Assembly (NCBI GenBank): GCA_021442155.1
Contig: CM038221.1
Span: forward strand, 25,047,906-25,111,905
DNA from: Cymbidium sinense
Lineage: Eukaryota > Streptophyta > Magnoliopsida > Asparagales > Orchidaceae
Direction: 5' to 3'
Length of the DNA: 64,000 bases
Below the pieces are notes generated by a model. The model had not been told where the DNA came from. It did not search any database and saw only the letters and a program-made list of their open reading frames with translations. The position numbers were made by a program, and so were the translations under genes. Below are positions 35,978 to 47,677 of the stretch, piece after piece; positions within the stretch are counted from its first letter, which is position 1, and every line of letters begins with the position of its first letter.

Positions 35978-36584
35978 GTGTTAGGAAATGAGCTAGGGCT
36001 CATCATTTTTCATCCAAAACACATTTATTTGCTCCAAATTTTACATGGAATCGAAGGTAAACCTTGATCTCTTGTTTATATAGGTTTTCTTAATATTTCA
36101 TCCATACATTTGTGAGAAAAAAGGATTTAATGTTTTAAGTGGTTTTTGTTATTTTTAGATTAAATTTTATCCAAATTTATTTGAAAATAATTAAGCTTAG
36201 TTTAAAATGTTTATTTGTGTGTAAATCAATGATTTTACATATTATATTTTGTATTTTTTGTAAATTTTATTTTGATATTTTAATGTATTTTTTAATAATT
36301 TAATGTATAAAATTGGTAATTATATAATTAATAAATTTTAATGAATTTATATAAATTGCATAATGTAAGTTTGATTTAATTTTGTTAAAAAATGAATTTG
36401 GTGATTATAGGCTACTATGTCTAACTACTTAGAAGATGTGAAAAAAATTATAGTGAACAAGTTAAACACTTAGGGCTGTTATATTAAATTAGGTTTTGAT
36501 TATGCAATTATTACTACTTATATAACTGAGATTGAATGTTAATTTAACCCTCACACTTTTTAATTTACCCAGCTCATAGATATC

Positions 36585-37420
36585 TATAGTGAACGATCAT
36601 AGATGTATAGCAAATTGCAAAAAAGGATTAATTAATGAATTCTTGAGTGCTATTGAGCACTTTATGCATGATATATCTCAACTTCCATCTTATATTTTTG
36701 AAGAAAAAGTTTCAATGTCCATGTGTATCACCAAAAATTAGGCCTTCTTAATGTCTGATGATGTCAGATTAAACTTGTATCATAAAGGTTTCAAGCTAAA
36801 TTATTGGTTCTAGATCACATGGTGAGTTCGAGTCACATATTGATGCTAACATTGGCCCTTCAACCCTTCAGGTGAATATGATTCAAGCCAAAATTATGAA
36901 GAAATTGTCTATGATGCCGCTAAAGTTAAGTTTCCAGTGGATGAGAAGCAACCTAATAAAGAAGCTCAAAAGTTCTACAACTTACTAAATGTGGCAAAAT
37001 GAATGTTGTGGGAGGGTTACACGAATCACACTGAGCTGTCTGTAGTCATAAGAATGCTAAGTATTAAAAGTGAATTTAATATGTTGCACAAATGCTTTAA
37101 CCAATTTGTAGGGTTGTTGAAAGAGACAAACTCATAACAAAACTTAGTTCTTGAAGATCTGTATAGAACAAAGAAGTTGGTGTCAAAGCTAGATCTAAGT
37201 TAAAAAAATTAATTACTATGTTAATGATTGTATGCTATACTACAAGGATGGCATACAGGATATTAAATATAAATTTTACTGAGCACCTAAGTTCAAGTCA
37301 CACAATAGAAAACAACGCAAATAAAAAGATGTACCATACAAGCATTTATTCTACTTGACTTTAACTCCACATCTACAAAGACTATACACTTCCATGTATT
37401 CAACTAAACACATATGATGA
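36585..37420 (+). pseudogene. CACTA transposase: N-terminal associated domain and TNP2 start
   Basis: Readable text follows the CACTA transposase. It opens with the associated domain (ERS then WMYSKLQK-like text, about 36586-36620). DDVRLNLYHKGFKLNYWFW (36757-36812) follows, then LWEGYTNHTELSVVIRMLS (37004-37063) and FNQFVGLLKETNS. DCMLYYKDG-like text (about 37225) leads to KDVPYKH and HLQRLYTSMYSTKH (37325-37405). TNP2 (PF02992) is the transposase that binds the ends and mobilises the element. Stops and shifts every 20-60 codons make it non-functional, many at positions where Gln, Arg or Trp are usual in the family. Confidence 0.8.
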
Positions 37421-37889
37421 AATTATAACAAAGCAAGTGCATCCAATATCTTGATTCATCCATCAAACAGAGAGGTATAAAACCATTTCAATCGTACTTA
37501 TCCTAATTTTGTAGCTAAGCCATGAAACATTAGACTTGGCATATGCATTGATGGTTTCACACCATTTAGTCGATTCATGTCACTCTATTCATGTTAGCCA
37601 GTGATAGTTACACCATACAATCTACCACCAGAGATATGCATAACCACACTTTTAATATTTTTGACTCTAATCATCTCTAGGTCACAAAACTCCAAAACAA
37701 AGATTGATGTCTTCTTATGACCACTAATAGATGAGGTGAAAATCTTAATGTACTAATATATGATATTGCTACAAAATAAAACTTTCAAATAAAATCAGTA
37801 TTGATGTGAACTATCAATGATTTTTTGGCGTATGGAATGTCATTAGGGTTGACCACAGATGAGAAGTTAGCTTGTCCATACTACATGGA

Positions 37890-38570
37890 TTTATCAAAGG
37901 TATTCAATCTTAAAAATGGCTGAAAATATTCTTGGTTTTACTGTCAACCATAAGTTCCTCCCTAATCATCCTTTCAGAAAAAATAAGAATGCATTCATAA
38001 AAAATTGAGTTGAGAAGGCTAAACTACCTTTAAGATTGAGTGGGGATGATTTATGGCATATTATTAGTTCAATTACATCTATAATTGATTCTCTTATATT
38101 ATCTGACAATCATCTTTCGAGTTATGGTGTACCCAATAATTAGATGAAAAGGAGTATTTTTTTTGGATCAACCATACTGGAAGTATAATTTGATTAGACA
38201 TAATCTTCATGTCATATACATAAAGAAAAAAAATTTTGATAATATTTTCAACACACTGATGAATATTAAAGGTAAAACTAAAGATAATGTGAATGAATAT
38301 AATTATTGAAGAGAGTTATAGTTGAGAGAGACTACAACTAGAAAAATTTAGAAGCCTAAAGTCAGATATTGTCTCATATTAGAACAGTAGAGAATAATAT
38401 GTGAGTGGGTACAGTCATTTAAGTTATCATACGAGTATGCATCTAATTTGAGCATATGTGTTGATTTGAGAATGAGAAAAATATGTAGAATGAAGAGCCA
38501 TGATTGCCACATTTTTCTGTAATGGTTACTTCTAGTTACATTTAGTGCTTTACCAGAGAAAATATTAAAT
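37890..38570 (+). pseudogene. CACTA transposase: middle part, decayed
   Basis: KYSWFYCQ (about 37922, family SWFDCHR), the KKEYFFWINHTGSII stretch (about 38150; the family has KRSIFWDLPYW) and NLHVIHI-like text (38190-38220) are in the family order. A DNVNEYN-like block follows (38285). A SYEYASNLSICVDLRMRK block at about 38420-38480 continues it. Confidence 0.7.
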
Positions 38571-38573
38571 TAT

Positions 38574-38790
38574 TTGATCAAATTTAGTCTCTTCTTTAAG
38601 AAATTATTCTCAACTCAATTAAATGTCGAAGCTCTAAGACAATCAGAAGTTAAAATTTTAGTCATTATCTGTAAGCTCAAAAAGATATTCTTCTTTACTT
38701 TATTCAACTCAATGGAGCATCTACCGATACATCTATCATATGAAGCTAGAGTGGGAGGATCAATGTAGTATCACTAGATGTAGCCTTTCA
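38574..38790 (+). pseudogene. CACTA transposase: DUF4218 region
   Basis: SLFFKKLFSTQLNVEALRQ leads into LFNSMEHLPIHLSYEARVGG (38697-38756), the most conserved block of DUF4218. A stop and Y-W-M-like text follow. This is the best preserved coding piece of the element. Confidence 0.8.
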
Positions 38791-39439
38791 GAGGTAGCTA
38801 TTTATTATTAGTAATAATATTAATTAACATTCAATTTAAGCTTAATTATTTCTCAAAATTCATCTAGATTCTTGAATAAATTGAAAAAAAATTATGAAGA
38901 ATAAAGCACATCCCAAAGGCTTAATATTTGAAGCATGTTTGTCCCAAGAGACTACAATTTTCTTCTTCTTACTACTTTGAGCCACATGCACATATGGATG
39001 ATGTCGATGGTGTTGGATCTTCACAAATAGTGTTATCTATTTTTTAACCATCCGAAAAAGCATTAGGTATAAGCACATCAAGATATATAAATAACAAAGA
39101 GCTTAGAGTAGCGATAGTTAATGTTCTTATAAACTGCAATAAAGTTCAAACTTTTCTTGAGTAAACAAGTCGATGCTACAATAACCTAATTTTATTTCTA
39201 ATCAAACATAATATTCACCTAATCATGTTAATTACATTATTAAGTTCAAGTTATTCATGAACTCATTAAACTTGGATGACATTATCATTATAAATAAAAA
39301 GGTCAAAAATGAATTTTTCAATATGGTTTATATTACATGTGAGCAATCATCACTAAGGCCTTAATATATTTTTTAAGTTAATTGCACAACTTTCTTATTC
39401 TTCTTAATGTAATCAGTTCACTAGTAAAGGAACGGAGTG

Positions 39440-40068
39440 GATAATCAGGACTTTCATGACCTAGCTTGGGGTCCAATGTGAATTCTAAATATGTGGCAAA
39501 TTTATAATATCAATGGTTATAAATTTCACACAAATTTTTGGTCATAAGGAAAAAAAATATAACTATGGTGTTTGCATTCGAGGAAACACGCATTTAAATG
39601 GTGAGATAGACTATTATTGGGTTCTATAAGAAGTTGTACAGTTACAGTATCATAGATCAAATGAGAGGAATGTTGTTTTATTCAATTGTGATTAGTTTGA
39701 TCATGTATGTAATAGAAAAATAAGGAAGAATAAGTTATATGGGAACCACTGAAGTGAAGTTGACTAGAAAATATGCTAAGTACTATTCCTTTATCCTTGC
39801 TCATCAAGCCACATAAGTGTATTACTTAAGGCATCCAGAAAGAATAAGAGAGAAAATAGAATGGGATATGGTAATTAAAATCAAATCTAGAGTAAGAGTG
39901 AAAGTTGAAAACACTATTGAACTTGCTCATCAAGAAAGATATGATAAGTTTAAACTTCCAATTGATGATGTAGAGAGAGTTGTAAGCTTGATACTAATAA
40001 TAATTATGAAGAAATTATTCAGTCTTAATATGAGAGCAACAAGAATGATGATGAGCAGGATACTATAA
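39440..40068 (+). pseudogene. CACTA transposase: C-terminal DUF4216 region
   Basis: A SLGSNVNSKYVANL block (about 39462), NGYKFHT-like text (39515-39535) and a CG--C-E-type stretch lead to YGVLQE-like text (about 39614). It then has SFILAHQAT, stop, VYYLRHPERI (39790-39845) and EWDMVIKIKSRVRVKVE (about 39859-39909). Family order is kept; stops are frequent. Confidence 0.7.
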
Positions 40069-40439
40069 ATTCTACTTCATGTGATTCATCAGAGTAGAAG
40101 ACCTAATATATGTGTTGAAGGTAGTAAACATTTCTATGTAATAAGTATGCACACTTTTTTTTGTACATATGCATTAAAAATAATAGTCTGGAGTTATATA
40201 TTATCTTATTCACATATTTTATTTATGCAATAGTTTTTTTATATACTTTACTTGCATACTATAATTCACATACTATCCTTTTTACATATTCTTTTCTGCA
40301 TAGCAACCATTTACATACTTTAATTCACACACTACCTTTTTAAAAAATTTGTACTTGCACCTCCATGCTATTATAATTTTCTTTTGTTTATATTAAGTTC
40401 ATTACATAACCTTATTTATTATAGATCTAATCTTTTTAT

Positions 40440-41950
40440 TTTCTTGTACTTATAGATGACATTAGGTGATGATGATGATGCTCTATGACGATCATTTACG
40501 AGAATCTTCAAACGGGAGGAAAAGGTTGTGTCCCGACCAATTATTCAGGCTGCCACCACCATGGCCCATTTCAATCTCACCACTTTAGACATCGAGACCA
40601 ACCAGTACATATGCCTAACACTACATCGTTCTATTCATATCAGGCACACTTGGGTCTTAGAGTGCTCGGGTTTTAGCATATGCCACTTGATCAGCCTGAT
40701 ATATATATGCCCAATGAGCCTTTGATAGTACGCATTTTTATTAAGCTAGAGGGTGACACATAAGCTTTTTTTTTTTTGGCATATTATGGTTCGAATCTTA
40801 ATTATAATTTCAATTTCAATTCATCTAGGGAAGTCATACATAAAATAAGGGATATAATAATAAGCAAATACAATGTTTCATATGTTCCTTGGAAAAAGGC
40901 CCCAATTAAGATTGGGACATGTGGTTCAAAAGAATTTGAGGTATTGTAATAAGTATTTACACATTTTAAATACATTAATTTAACTTAAAGTACTACTAAT
41001 TATCATTAATTTATTTTGTATTATAAAAATGTTTTAGTTGGCTATTGGAGCACAGAAAATCAAAAAAAAAAAAAATTTGAGTCCAGAAGCGCAACCCACC
41101 TACATTATATGTTCATTGACATATGCAATTCTGGGTGAAGACCTCTTTGGATTGAAAAGGATGTGTGGATTGACCTCTATAAAGTATGACCCTTCCTAAA
41201 TTATATTCATAAAAGATAGCAAGAAAAGCAAAATTGAGCTTCTGATTATGGGGGCATGGGCACCTCTCTACATAATGGAGGCTTAGTGCCACATAGTGAC
41301 TATAGATAAAGAATGGTAAGTCATTCATTACTTACATTAATTGAAATTTTACTCATAGTTAATTAAATTCATTATAATATTTATAGGCTAAAGTTCTTGG
41401 GCGAGAGCCCACTACTGCTGAATTACATAGTTGAACACATCACCATCAAGTTGACCAATAGTGGGTTGATGTTCAGTCACGGAAGCATACATAAATTAAT
41501 TTTAATTTCATGAATTACAATTTAATTAATAATATATTATTTTTAAATCACATTATAATTTCTTGTAGGATGACTACATGAGGCTGAAGAAAGTTGCTTG
41601 TCAAGACTCCACTAGTTCAGGAAGTTCTAGTGGATAGTTAGAGTGGTCAGAGTATTGCAACTGGAAAGAGACTATTAAAGGAAAGAAGAAGGGACAAATT
41701 TATGACCTAGGCTCGTAGGGGTTAGCTAATGCAATCAGTCAATTGACAAGATAGTTCAAAGATGTGTCGTGTGATGGCCAAGGATATGGAAGCAAGGATA
41801 ATTGCTCAGATGGAAGTCTAGATAGCTATAATGGAGGCTAAAATGGAGAAGATGTGCAAAGACAGTCGGAAGGAAAGGAGCTAATAGTGGAGGAGGAGGA
41901 CGATGATGACGACAACTCAGGCAATGATGAGAAGACTAATGATGACTAGG
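40440..41950 (+). pseudogene. Second CACTA ORF, plant transposase family 24-like
   Basis: The best block is KKGQIYDLGS followed by a stop (about 41688-41720), resembling the KGRIYGLGS block that closes plant transposase family 24 (PF03004). An acidic C-terminus rich in Asp codons (41895-41950) follows. An upstream piece (40528-40640) shows H..RHTWVLEC. In CACTA elements this second protein is thought to bind the termini. Decayed. Confidence 0.55.
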
Positions 41951-42789
41951 TCTTATTTATACATATTTTTTATTTGTAAATAATCTATTAAGATGTTAAT
42001 GATTTCAAACTATTTCAATTGAATGTTTTGAAACTATTGTTTAATTTCAACATTTTTTAAAGTACTAGAATAAAATATGTGTTTGAAATTAGCTATTTTT
42101 TGGTCATGACTTCTTGTATAGATGTTGAGGGTAAGTTAAAATCAACTATAAAAAATTATGAGTTATTTTGCAAATCTTCCACAGGTGTAAAAATTAAAGC
42201 ATATGTGAAGTTTTAGCTTATTTTTCAATTATGTACAAGTTTTCAATGGATTTTTGATGAATTTTTCATCGATAAGTTCAATTCGTGGCGTCGAAGGTTA
42301 CCGACAGAAAAAATTTTGACGTGGAAATTTCTGGCAATTTTTTCAACGGACAATTTCAACTAGAAAGTCTGTCGGAATTCCCGTCAAAAATTTTTTGATG
42401 GCTCACCTTTTTGATGGGATATGCAGATGGCCTTTCCACCAATTCTTCATGAAAATACCTCCAATAGAAATTCATCGAAAACTAATTTCTGTCAGATTTT
42501 TTGTGTGCTAAAAATCATTTCTAACCAAGGTTTTACTGTCATGGTACAATCCATCAAAAACTAATATTCTTATGGTTGATATCTGATAAATTTTTTTGTC
42601 AAAAATATGTAGTTTTCATGTAGTGTCAGCTTAGCCAAAATCCACAATTTATGGTGGCTGGAGTGGTGGCCAAGTGGTTCGATAACCCTTGAAACCTATT
42701 GAGAGCATGCTTGAGTCAATCCCATGCTTCCCTTTTATTAAGAATAAGAGATGAGAAGGATTGAATGCTTGATGGAGATTTTTTTTCTG

Positions 42790-42842
<53 letters not shown>
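42790..42842 (+). repeat. (CT)n(GT)n compound microsatellite
   Basis: About 18 CT units pass directly into about 9 GT units, just right of the CACTA end. Confidence 0.95.
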
Positions 42843-44055
42843 TTTAAAAAGTGTTCAATTTTGTTCTTTTATGATTGCCCATTATTTTTCTCATTCATGT
42901 TGAGATTTTCTTTTGATTGGATGAGTCAAAGTTTGCAACTTTGAGTCATCAAATTGATTTGAACTTAGGTTAACTTAAGTTGACCCAAGTAGATCAAGTT
43001 GGGTGAAAATGACTCAATTTGATTAAGTTGGGTCAAAATTACCCAATTGGCCAAATTAGTCATAACTAAGACTCAATCATATATATTTAGTTATTTGGAA
43101 TGATTATGATTGATTAATAGTAATTGATTTTGGTTTGATTTTGATTTGACTCAATGTGACTCATTTGAGTCAATTTGGACTCACTTGAGTTAATGTGTCA
43201 AATTGATTAAATTGGATCAAGAGAAAGTTAGATCATATTTAATTGATTATGTTGAATGACTTAGGATGATCAAACTGATTTGATCTTGATTATTTTTTTA
43301 TTTTAGCTTAACTTGATTTAAATGGGTTAATTTAGGTTAACTTGAGTTAAGTGCCTTAATTGGCCAAATTAGACCTTAATTGGGCTTGAATTGATTTTAA
43401 TTGAGTTGGTGTAATAGTTTTAAGCTTTAAGAAAGTTGAATTTGAATTGATTTTGATCCAATTGATTTAGGCTTAGTGGGATTCTCATGGGTCAATTAAA
43501 GGTAAAATGGCCTAATTAGCCAAACTAAACCCTAATTGAATATAGATTCGTGCTTAATTAAGCTTGAGTAATAATTCTATGCTTTTAGGTTGATTCAATT
43601 TGAGTTGAATTTAATTTAATTTGATTTGATTTTGAATTTAGGTTAAATAGGGGAGGCTTAAATAAGTTGATTGGGTTAGTTAACCTAGTTGACCTAATTA
43701 GGGATTGATTGGATTTAGATTTTAGTTCAAATATGTCTCATCTTCAATTTTGTTCAATTTCATTAAATTTAGAGGTGTCAATTCACCTGACCTATTTGGG
43801 CTAAGTTAGGTCCTAGTGGCACCCACCAGCCTGACCCAGGTCAAAGCCTAAGATTTTGGTTTCAATTAGTTTTAGGTTTGAATTCTAAATTTCATTCCAC
43901 TTAATTCTGAGTTATGTTTGTTTTAGTTTTGAGTTTGATGTTCATTTAGCAACTAAGAAAGTGTCCTAAGTGTCTAGGTGAGAAAATCCTTAGTCTTTGA
44001 TTGGAATCCTAAGCACTAAGAAGAGAATGTGTTCATTCAAAAAATAAGGTCACCA

Positions 44056-44899
44056 AGTTTAAGTGAAACAATCAATGGCCAACCCTCTTTTATGGCTTCA
44101 TGAGTGATGTTTTATTTTCTAATTACAATAATCAATTGGTTAAATAGCCCATGAGTTTTTAAGATAAAGTAATGAATTTTAAAACTATTTCCAAAGTGTT
44201 TTAATGAAGTGTTTAATTCCTTGTGATGTTTTGACTTTGTTTTATTTTTTAACTATCAAGAATGTTAAAATATAATGATCATTTATTGAATTGAAATCAT
44301 AATTTTGGATAAGTATCATTCTTCATTGAAAAAACTTAGTGGCATTTACTTAATCTTTGGCTTGATGGCTTAAATCAACACCTTTTTTAGAGAGATTCGG
44401 TATCGGTATCTTTATTTACTTTAGTGTTAATTAATTTTCTTGTTACTCTCTCCTCCATCTCTTTAAGTGTTTTAGACTTTATGCTTTCACACTTCTAACC
44501 ACAGTTTCTCTTTTTCTAAATAAACTATAAATATGTCTAAATCTAGCCATTCATCTTTCTTTTGCCTCTATACCAAAACTTTCAAGTCATGATCTAAAAT
44601 ATTGTGTAACTTCTTCCCAACTTCTTAAACTATCACGATATTCTTAATCATTCATTTATCTTTCACAATAATGTCATAGGCTACACATAAAAGTAGCCAC
44701 CAAAATCAACCCAAAATCCACCAAAACCTCTTGGTCTCCCTTAGGTCTCCACTATCCCAAAGTCCAACAAGTCTCTTAACACTTCTAGTAGTTTCTACAA
44801 CATTCACTTATACCAAACAAAATTACTGCCCCATCATTCTCCATTTCAAACTATACCATGGACCACAATCAAGTCCACCTATAACTCTATTCTAAATTC

Positions 44900-44967
<68 letters not shown>

Positions 44968-45283
44968 TCGCTAGTTCAACACCATCAATACATAGGCATC
45001 TTCCTTCATCCACCCATTTATTCACCACAACATGAGGGTTAAATGACCCTGATCATCCACCCACTCCCTATCAATAGAGCTAACAACCAAGATTTCATGA
45101 GCATAGGATTCAAGGATATAAGACCCAAGTAAATTGAGAATCAAGAACATGAGAATTGACTTAAAAATAAGAAGTGAAATAACCCCAACAACTTTTAGTA
45201 GAATGTGGTGGGCCATCTTTTGGTAGCCATCTTAGCACTTACCAACCACTATGGAAATAATCCATTGAAAAATCAAACTCTAA
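44056..45283. other. Intergenic DNA right of the LTR copy
   Basis: No coding sequence is recognised. It contains the (CT)n(CA)n tract at 44901-44968. The minus-strand frame at 45022-45216 has no recognisable features. Confidence 0.4.
44901..44968 (+). repeat. (CT)n(CA)n compound microsatellite
   Basis: About 24 CT units followed by about 10 CA units. Confidence 0.95.
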
Positions 45284-45292
45284 AAAATTATT

Positions 45293-45929
45293 GGGGGATT
45301 TACATACATAGCACTCAAAATTATTAAAATTACATATCCCACACTTAAACTTTACTATTTGTATATTTAACTCCCTAAATACATAAATAAAAATAAAAAT
45401 AACACAACCCATTAAAATACCTAACCCCGTCATCCCACCGCCCACTCGCCAATTGCATCCTCCACCGTGGTGGAATGAAGTTGATGCAACAATATAGGAT
45501 ATCAAAAAAAATGAAAATTGTTGCATTGAACTGAGCCTGCGGTCGGCATCATGAGATGAGGAGGACATCCCGATGACCTCCTCTTCTCCTATTCGGCAAG
45601 CTTTGAAATTCCAACATGATACTAGTTATAAGATCCATGATAATGGTAGAGTTGAGCTACTATTTGAGACAATTAGTAAATTGTGAATTTTGAAAGACTT
45701 ATGAAGGATGTACTTCATGGAAATAAAGTAGGTTCTGTAAAGGGGATGGAGTTTTTAAAGATTTAAGGACATTCATCTAGTAATCTGAGTGTATTATACT
45801 AATAAAAGCAGTCGTACAATCCGACAAAAATGTTTAACATCATTAATGGCGCTAAATAGATCAATAGTAAAATTTAGATGTGAGATATGTACTTTTAATA
45901 GTTTTTAGTGTTATGTATGTAAATCCCCT
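45293..45929. mobile_element. MULE-like MITE, 637 bp
   Basis: The left end is GGGGGATTTACATACATAGC; the right end read inverted is AGGGGATTTACATACATAAC. The inverted arms agree for about 70 bp, through ACATATCYCACAYNTAAA. Both sides carry the perfect 9 bp duplication AAAATTATT (45284-45292 and 45930-45938). Long arms plus a 9 bp target duplication point to the Mutator superfamily. The minus-strand reading frame across the left arm is not a gene. A related copy is at 56271-56503. Confidence 0.85.
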
Positions 45930-45938
45930 AAAATTATT

Positions 45939-47379
45939 ATAAGCCCCATAGTTATGCCACCTTGATGCTTGTAGAGAAGTGTTAACAATTATTCATCCTC
46001 ATGCCACAACAATGATAGCTAGTTGATAACCACTTAATCCTACCAACCAATCAACAAGTGTAAGAAGAAAACCTCCACCAGGCACCTTTATATAATCTAA
46101 TGATAAGAAGGCCTCCTAATTACTTGTCAGAGTATTACCAACATGAAGGCATCCAAAACCATCATAATTTAATAGCCTTACAAAATAGCTCAACGACCTT
46201 TATAAATATCTTACGTGACATTATAAAAGGGATTTATGGGCCCAAGTAACTTAGTTGCAAAATAAAAGAGTAGGAAAAACCAACACTCCAAAATCAAGCA
46301 TTCCCAATGTAAATATTTTACTTAACAAAATGCAAAAAGAAACTAAAGTCTCTTCATTATTCAAAGTATCTCCACCATCATATTTCATTTGGCGCGGTGT
46401 TCTTTGAATGGCCCAATTGCGCTATTCATCATCTATTAGTTGGCCTTGATCATGCACGTGCCTCACTTTATGCACTACCTTTACGAGAATCGAGCTGAAA
46501 TGAAATACTAATTAGTTAATTAATTAATTAATACAAGTCTTCACAATGTTGACCATGTTATGCCCTCTCAATTCTGTCAACACTGAGAGACTATTAATAC
46601 CAATTTTCATGATTCTCTGGATTAAAAGGAACAAGTTTAAGTTATTAAAAAAAATAAGCCTAAGGCTATGGAGTTCTTTTTTTCTTATAGAAGAATGTAC
46701 TTCTATAGGATTAACATCATTTTATATTGGCTATCAATTACCTAGGGCAACTCTTCACTTTCTCATTCAGGGGTTGGGACCAAACAACATTAATTTTGAA
46801 ATTAGAAAAGTCTCCTCAAATGATTGGGTCGCATAAATTATCATCGACCATCCGATGATCAAATTAGGAGAATAAATGTATTAACTTTGATCTATATTAA
46901 GAAACACAAAGATAGACTTAAAAAAAACTTAACTTTGAAGTATAAAAACTGATCTTACTTTATTAGAATTAAATGAGAATATGACATTTAATAAGGCCCA
47001 AGAAAAAAAAAAGATCCATGTAATTGACCTCCCAGGTAGTGAGATAAAGACTTGCTATTGTAGTAGCAGAATGCAATTTTAAAATCACAAAATACTGTCA
47101 CATATCAATTTCCACATTTTTATATCGTCTCTGTTCCAATGCAGTGAATCAAAAGAAGTCCAAATTCTGTCCTCAAGAAGTCAATATTTAGTCATCCACA
47201 TAGACTACCAGAAGAAGACAATCCTGGGTGGCCAGAGGGTTAAACATGAAACATACAGGAATTTACAAAACATGGACCGTGAGAAAAAGGTGAACAGTTA
47301 AACAACTAAAAAAAGGCCTAGTAGCAACTTACAACAGCAACACGACCGAGCAAGCAGACAACAGAAGTTACATTGATGT
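45939..47379. other. Downstream flank and 3' UTR side of the KING1-like gene
   Basis: No gene is recognised. It includes an (AATT)n run at 46510-46532 and a + frame at 46546-46836 without recognisable domain. The last few hundred bases before 47380 would hold the 3' UTR of the minus-strand gene. Confidence 0.4.
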
Positions 47380-47677
47380 TCAAACCCGACTATTCGCGGG
47401 GAGTGGAACTACTCCATCGAAAAAATCTCCAAAGTAACCATGTGGCTCATGGACCAACTTGGAGATGATGTCTCTTAATGTAATAACACCCTCCAAATTT
47501 CCCTCCTCGTCGACGACATATATTCGGTGTATCTTCTCAGAATCCAATGTCAATATGATGTTTTCTAGTATGTCAGTTCTTTTGCAGGTGATTACACCAC
47601 GCAGCAGCGGTGAAGCCTCTTGACGCTCCTGTAAGTAATTTCTAATAGCAGCAAGGAAGTTCTTGGCTGTGATGGAC
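47380..47677 (-). CDS. KING1: KING1-like, last exon
   Basis: 298 bp after the acceptor TTGACAG. It completes a split Arg codon, encodes CBS4 and ends FDGVVPLPANSRV then TGA. The intron before it is 123 bp (47678-47800), GTATGTG...GACAG. Confidence 0.92.

Larger units (their letters stand above)
35687..42625 (+). mobile_element. CACTA (En/Spm-type) DNA transposon, 6.9 kb, decayed
   Basis: The left end is CACTATAGGAAAATTG and the right end, read inverted, is CACTACATGAAAACTACAT; both begin CACTA and agree at about 10 of the first 14 bases. Subterminal regions at both ends are rich in short CATCGAAAA / TTTTCGATGG-like inverted motifs. Inside, in order on the + strand, are a transposase-associated domain, TNP2, the DUF4218/DUF4216 regions and a second ORF resembling plant transposase family 24. 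That is the standard CACTA layout. The 3 bp flanks (TAT left, TCA right) do not match, so the target duplication has decayed or one end is misplaced by a few bases. It interrupts the inverted LTR copy. Confidence 0.85.
31900..44055 (-). repeat. Inverted copy of the long LTR (copy 6), split by a CACTA element
   Basis: Read on the minus strand it begins TGGTGACCTTATTTTTTGAATG at 44055 leftward, matching the LTR start at 15827. It then carries the GTCAA-rich region (43800-42900), the CACTA insertion (42625-35687), and the block opposite copy 5 (CCATTCTAATCGAAT at about 35171 against CCATTCTAATCAAGT at 23986). An ATTAA-rich expansion (33150-33830), the hairpin (32253-32235) and the purine/GAAGATCCCCATAG block (about 32290) follow. 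CTCATAACCTCAC..TAAAGCTTT (about 31975-32005) matches the block at about 21768. Similarity fades near 31900. No host gene is seen inside. Confidence 0.65.

Noticed and set aside
42655..42740. Possible tRNA-Leu/Ser-like start (GGTGGCCAAGTGGTTCGATAA)
   Set aside because: No matching acceptor stem, anticodon arm or T-loop could be placed downstream; it is LTR sequence.
45239..45568. 109-residue minus-strand ORF
   Set aside because: It spans the left arm of the MULE-like MITE and has no domain or conserved counterpart.
46546..46836. 96-residue plus-strand ORF downstream of KING1
   Set aside because: No recognised motif or splice context; could be a decayed repeat, but I cannot support a gene.
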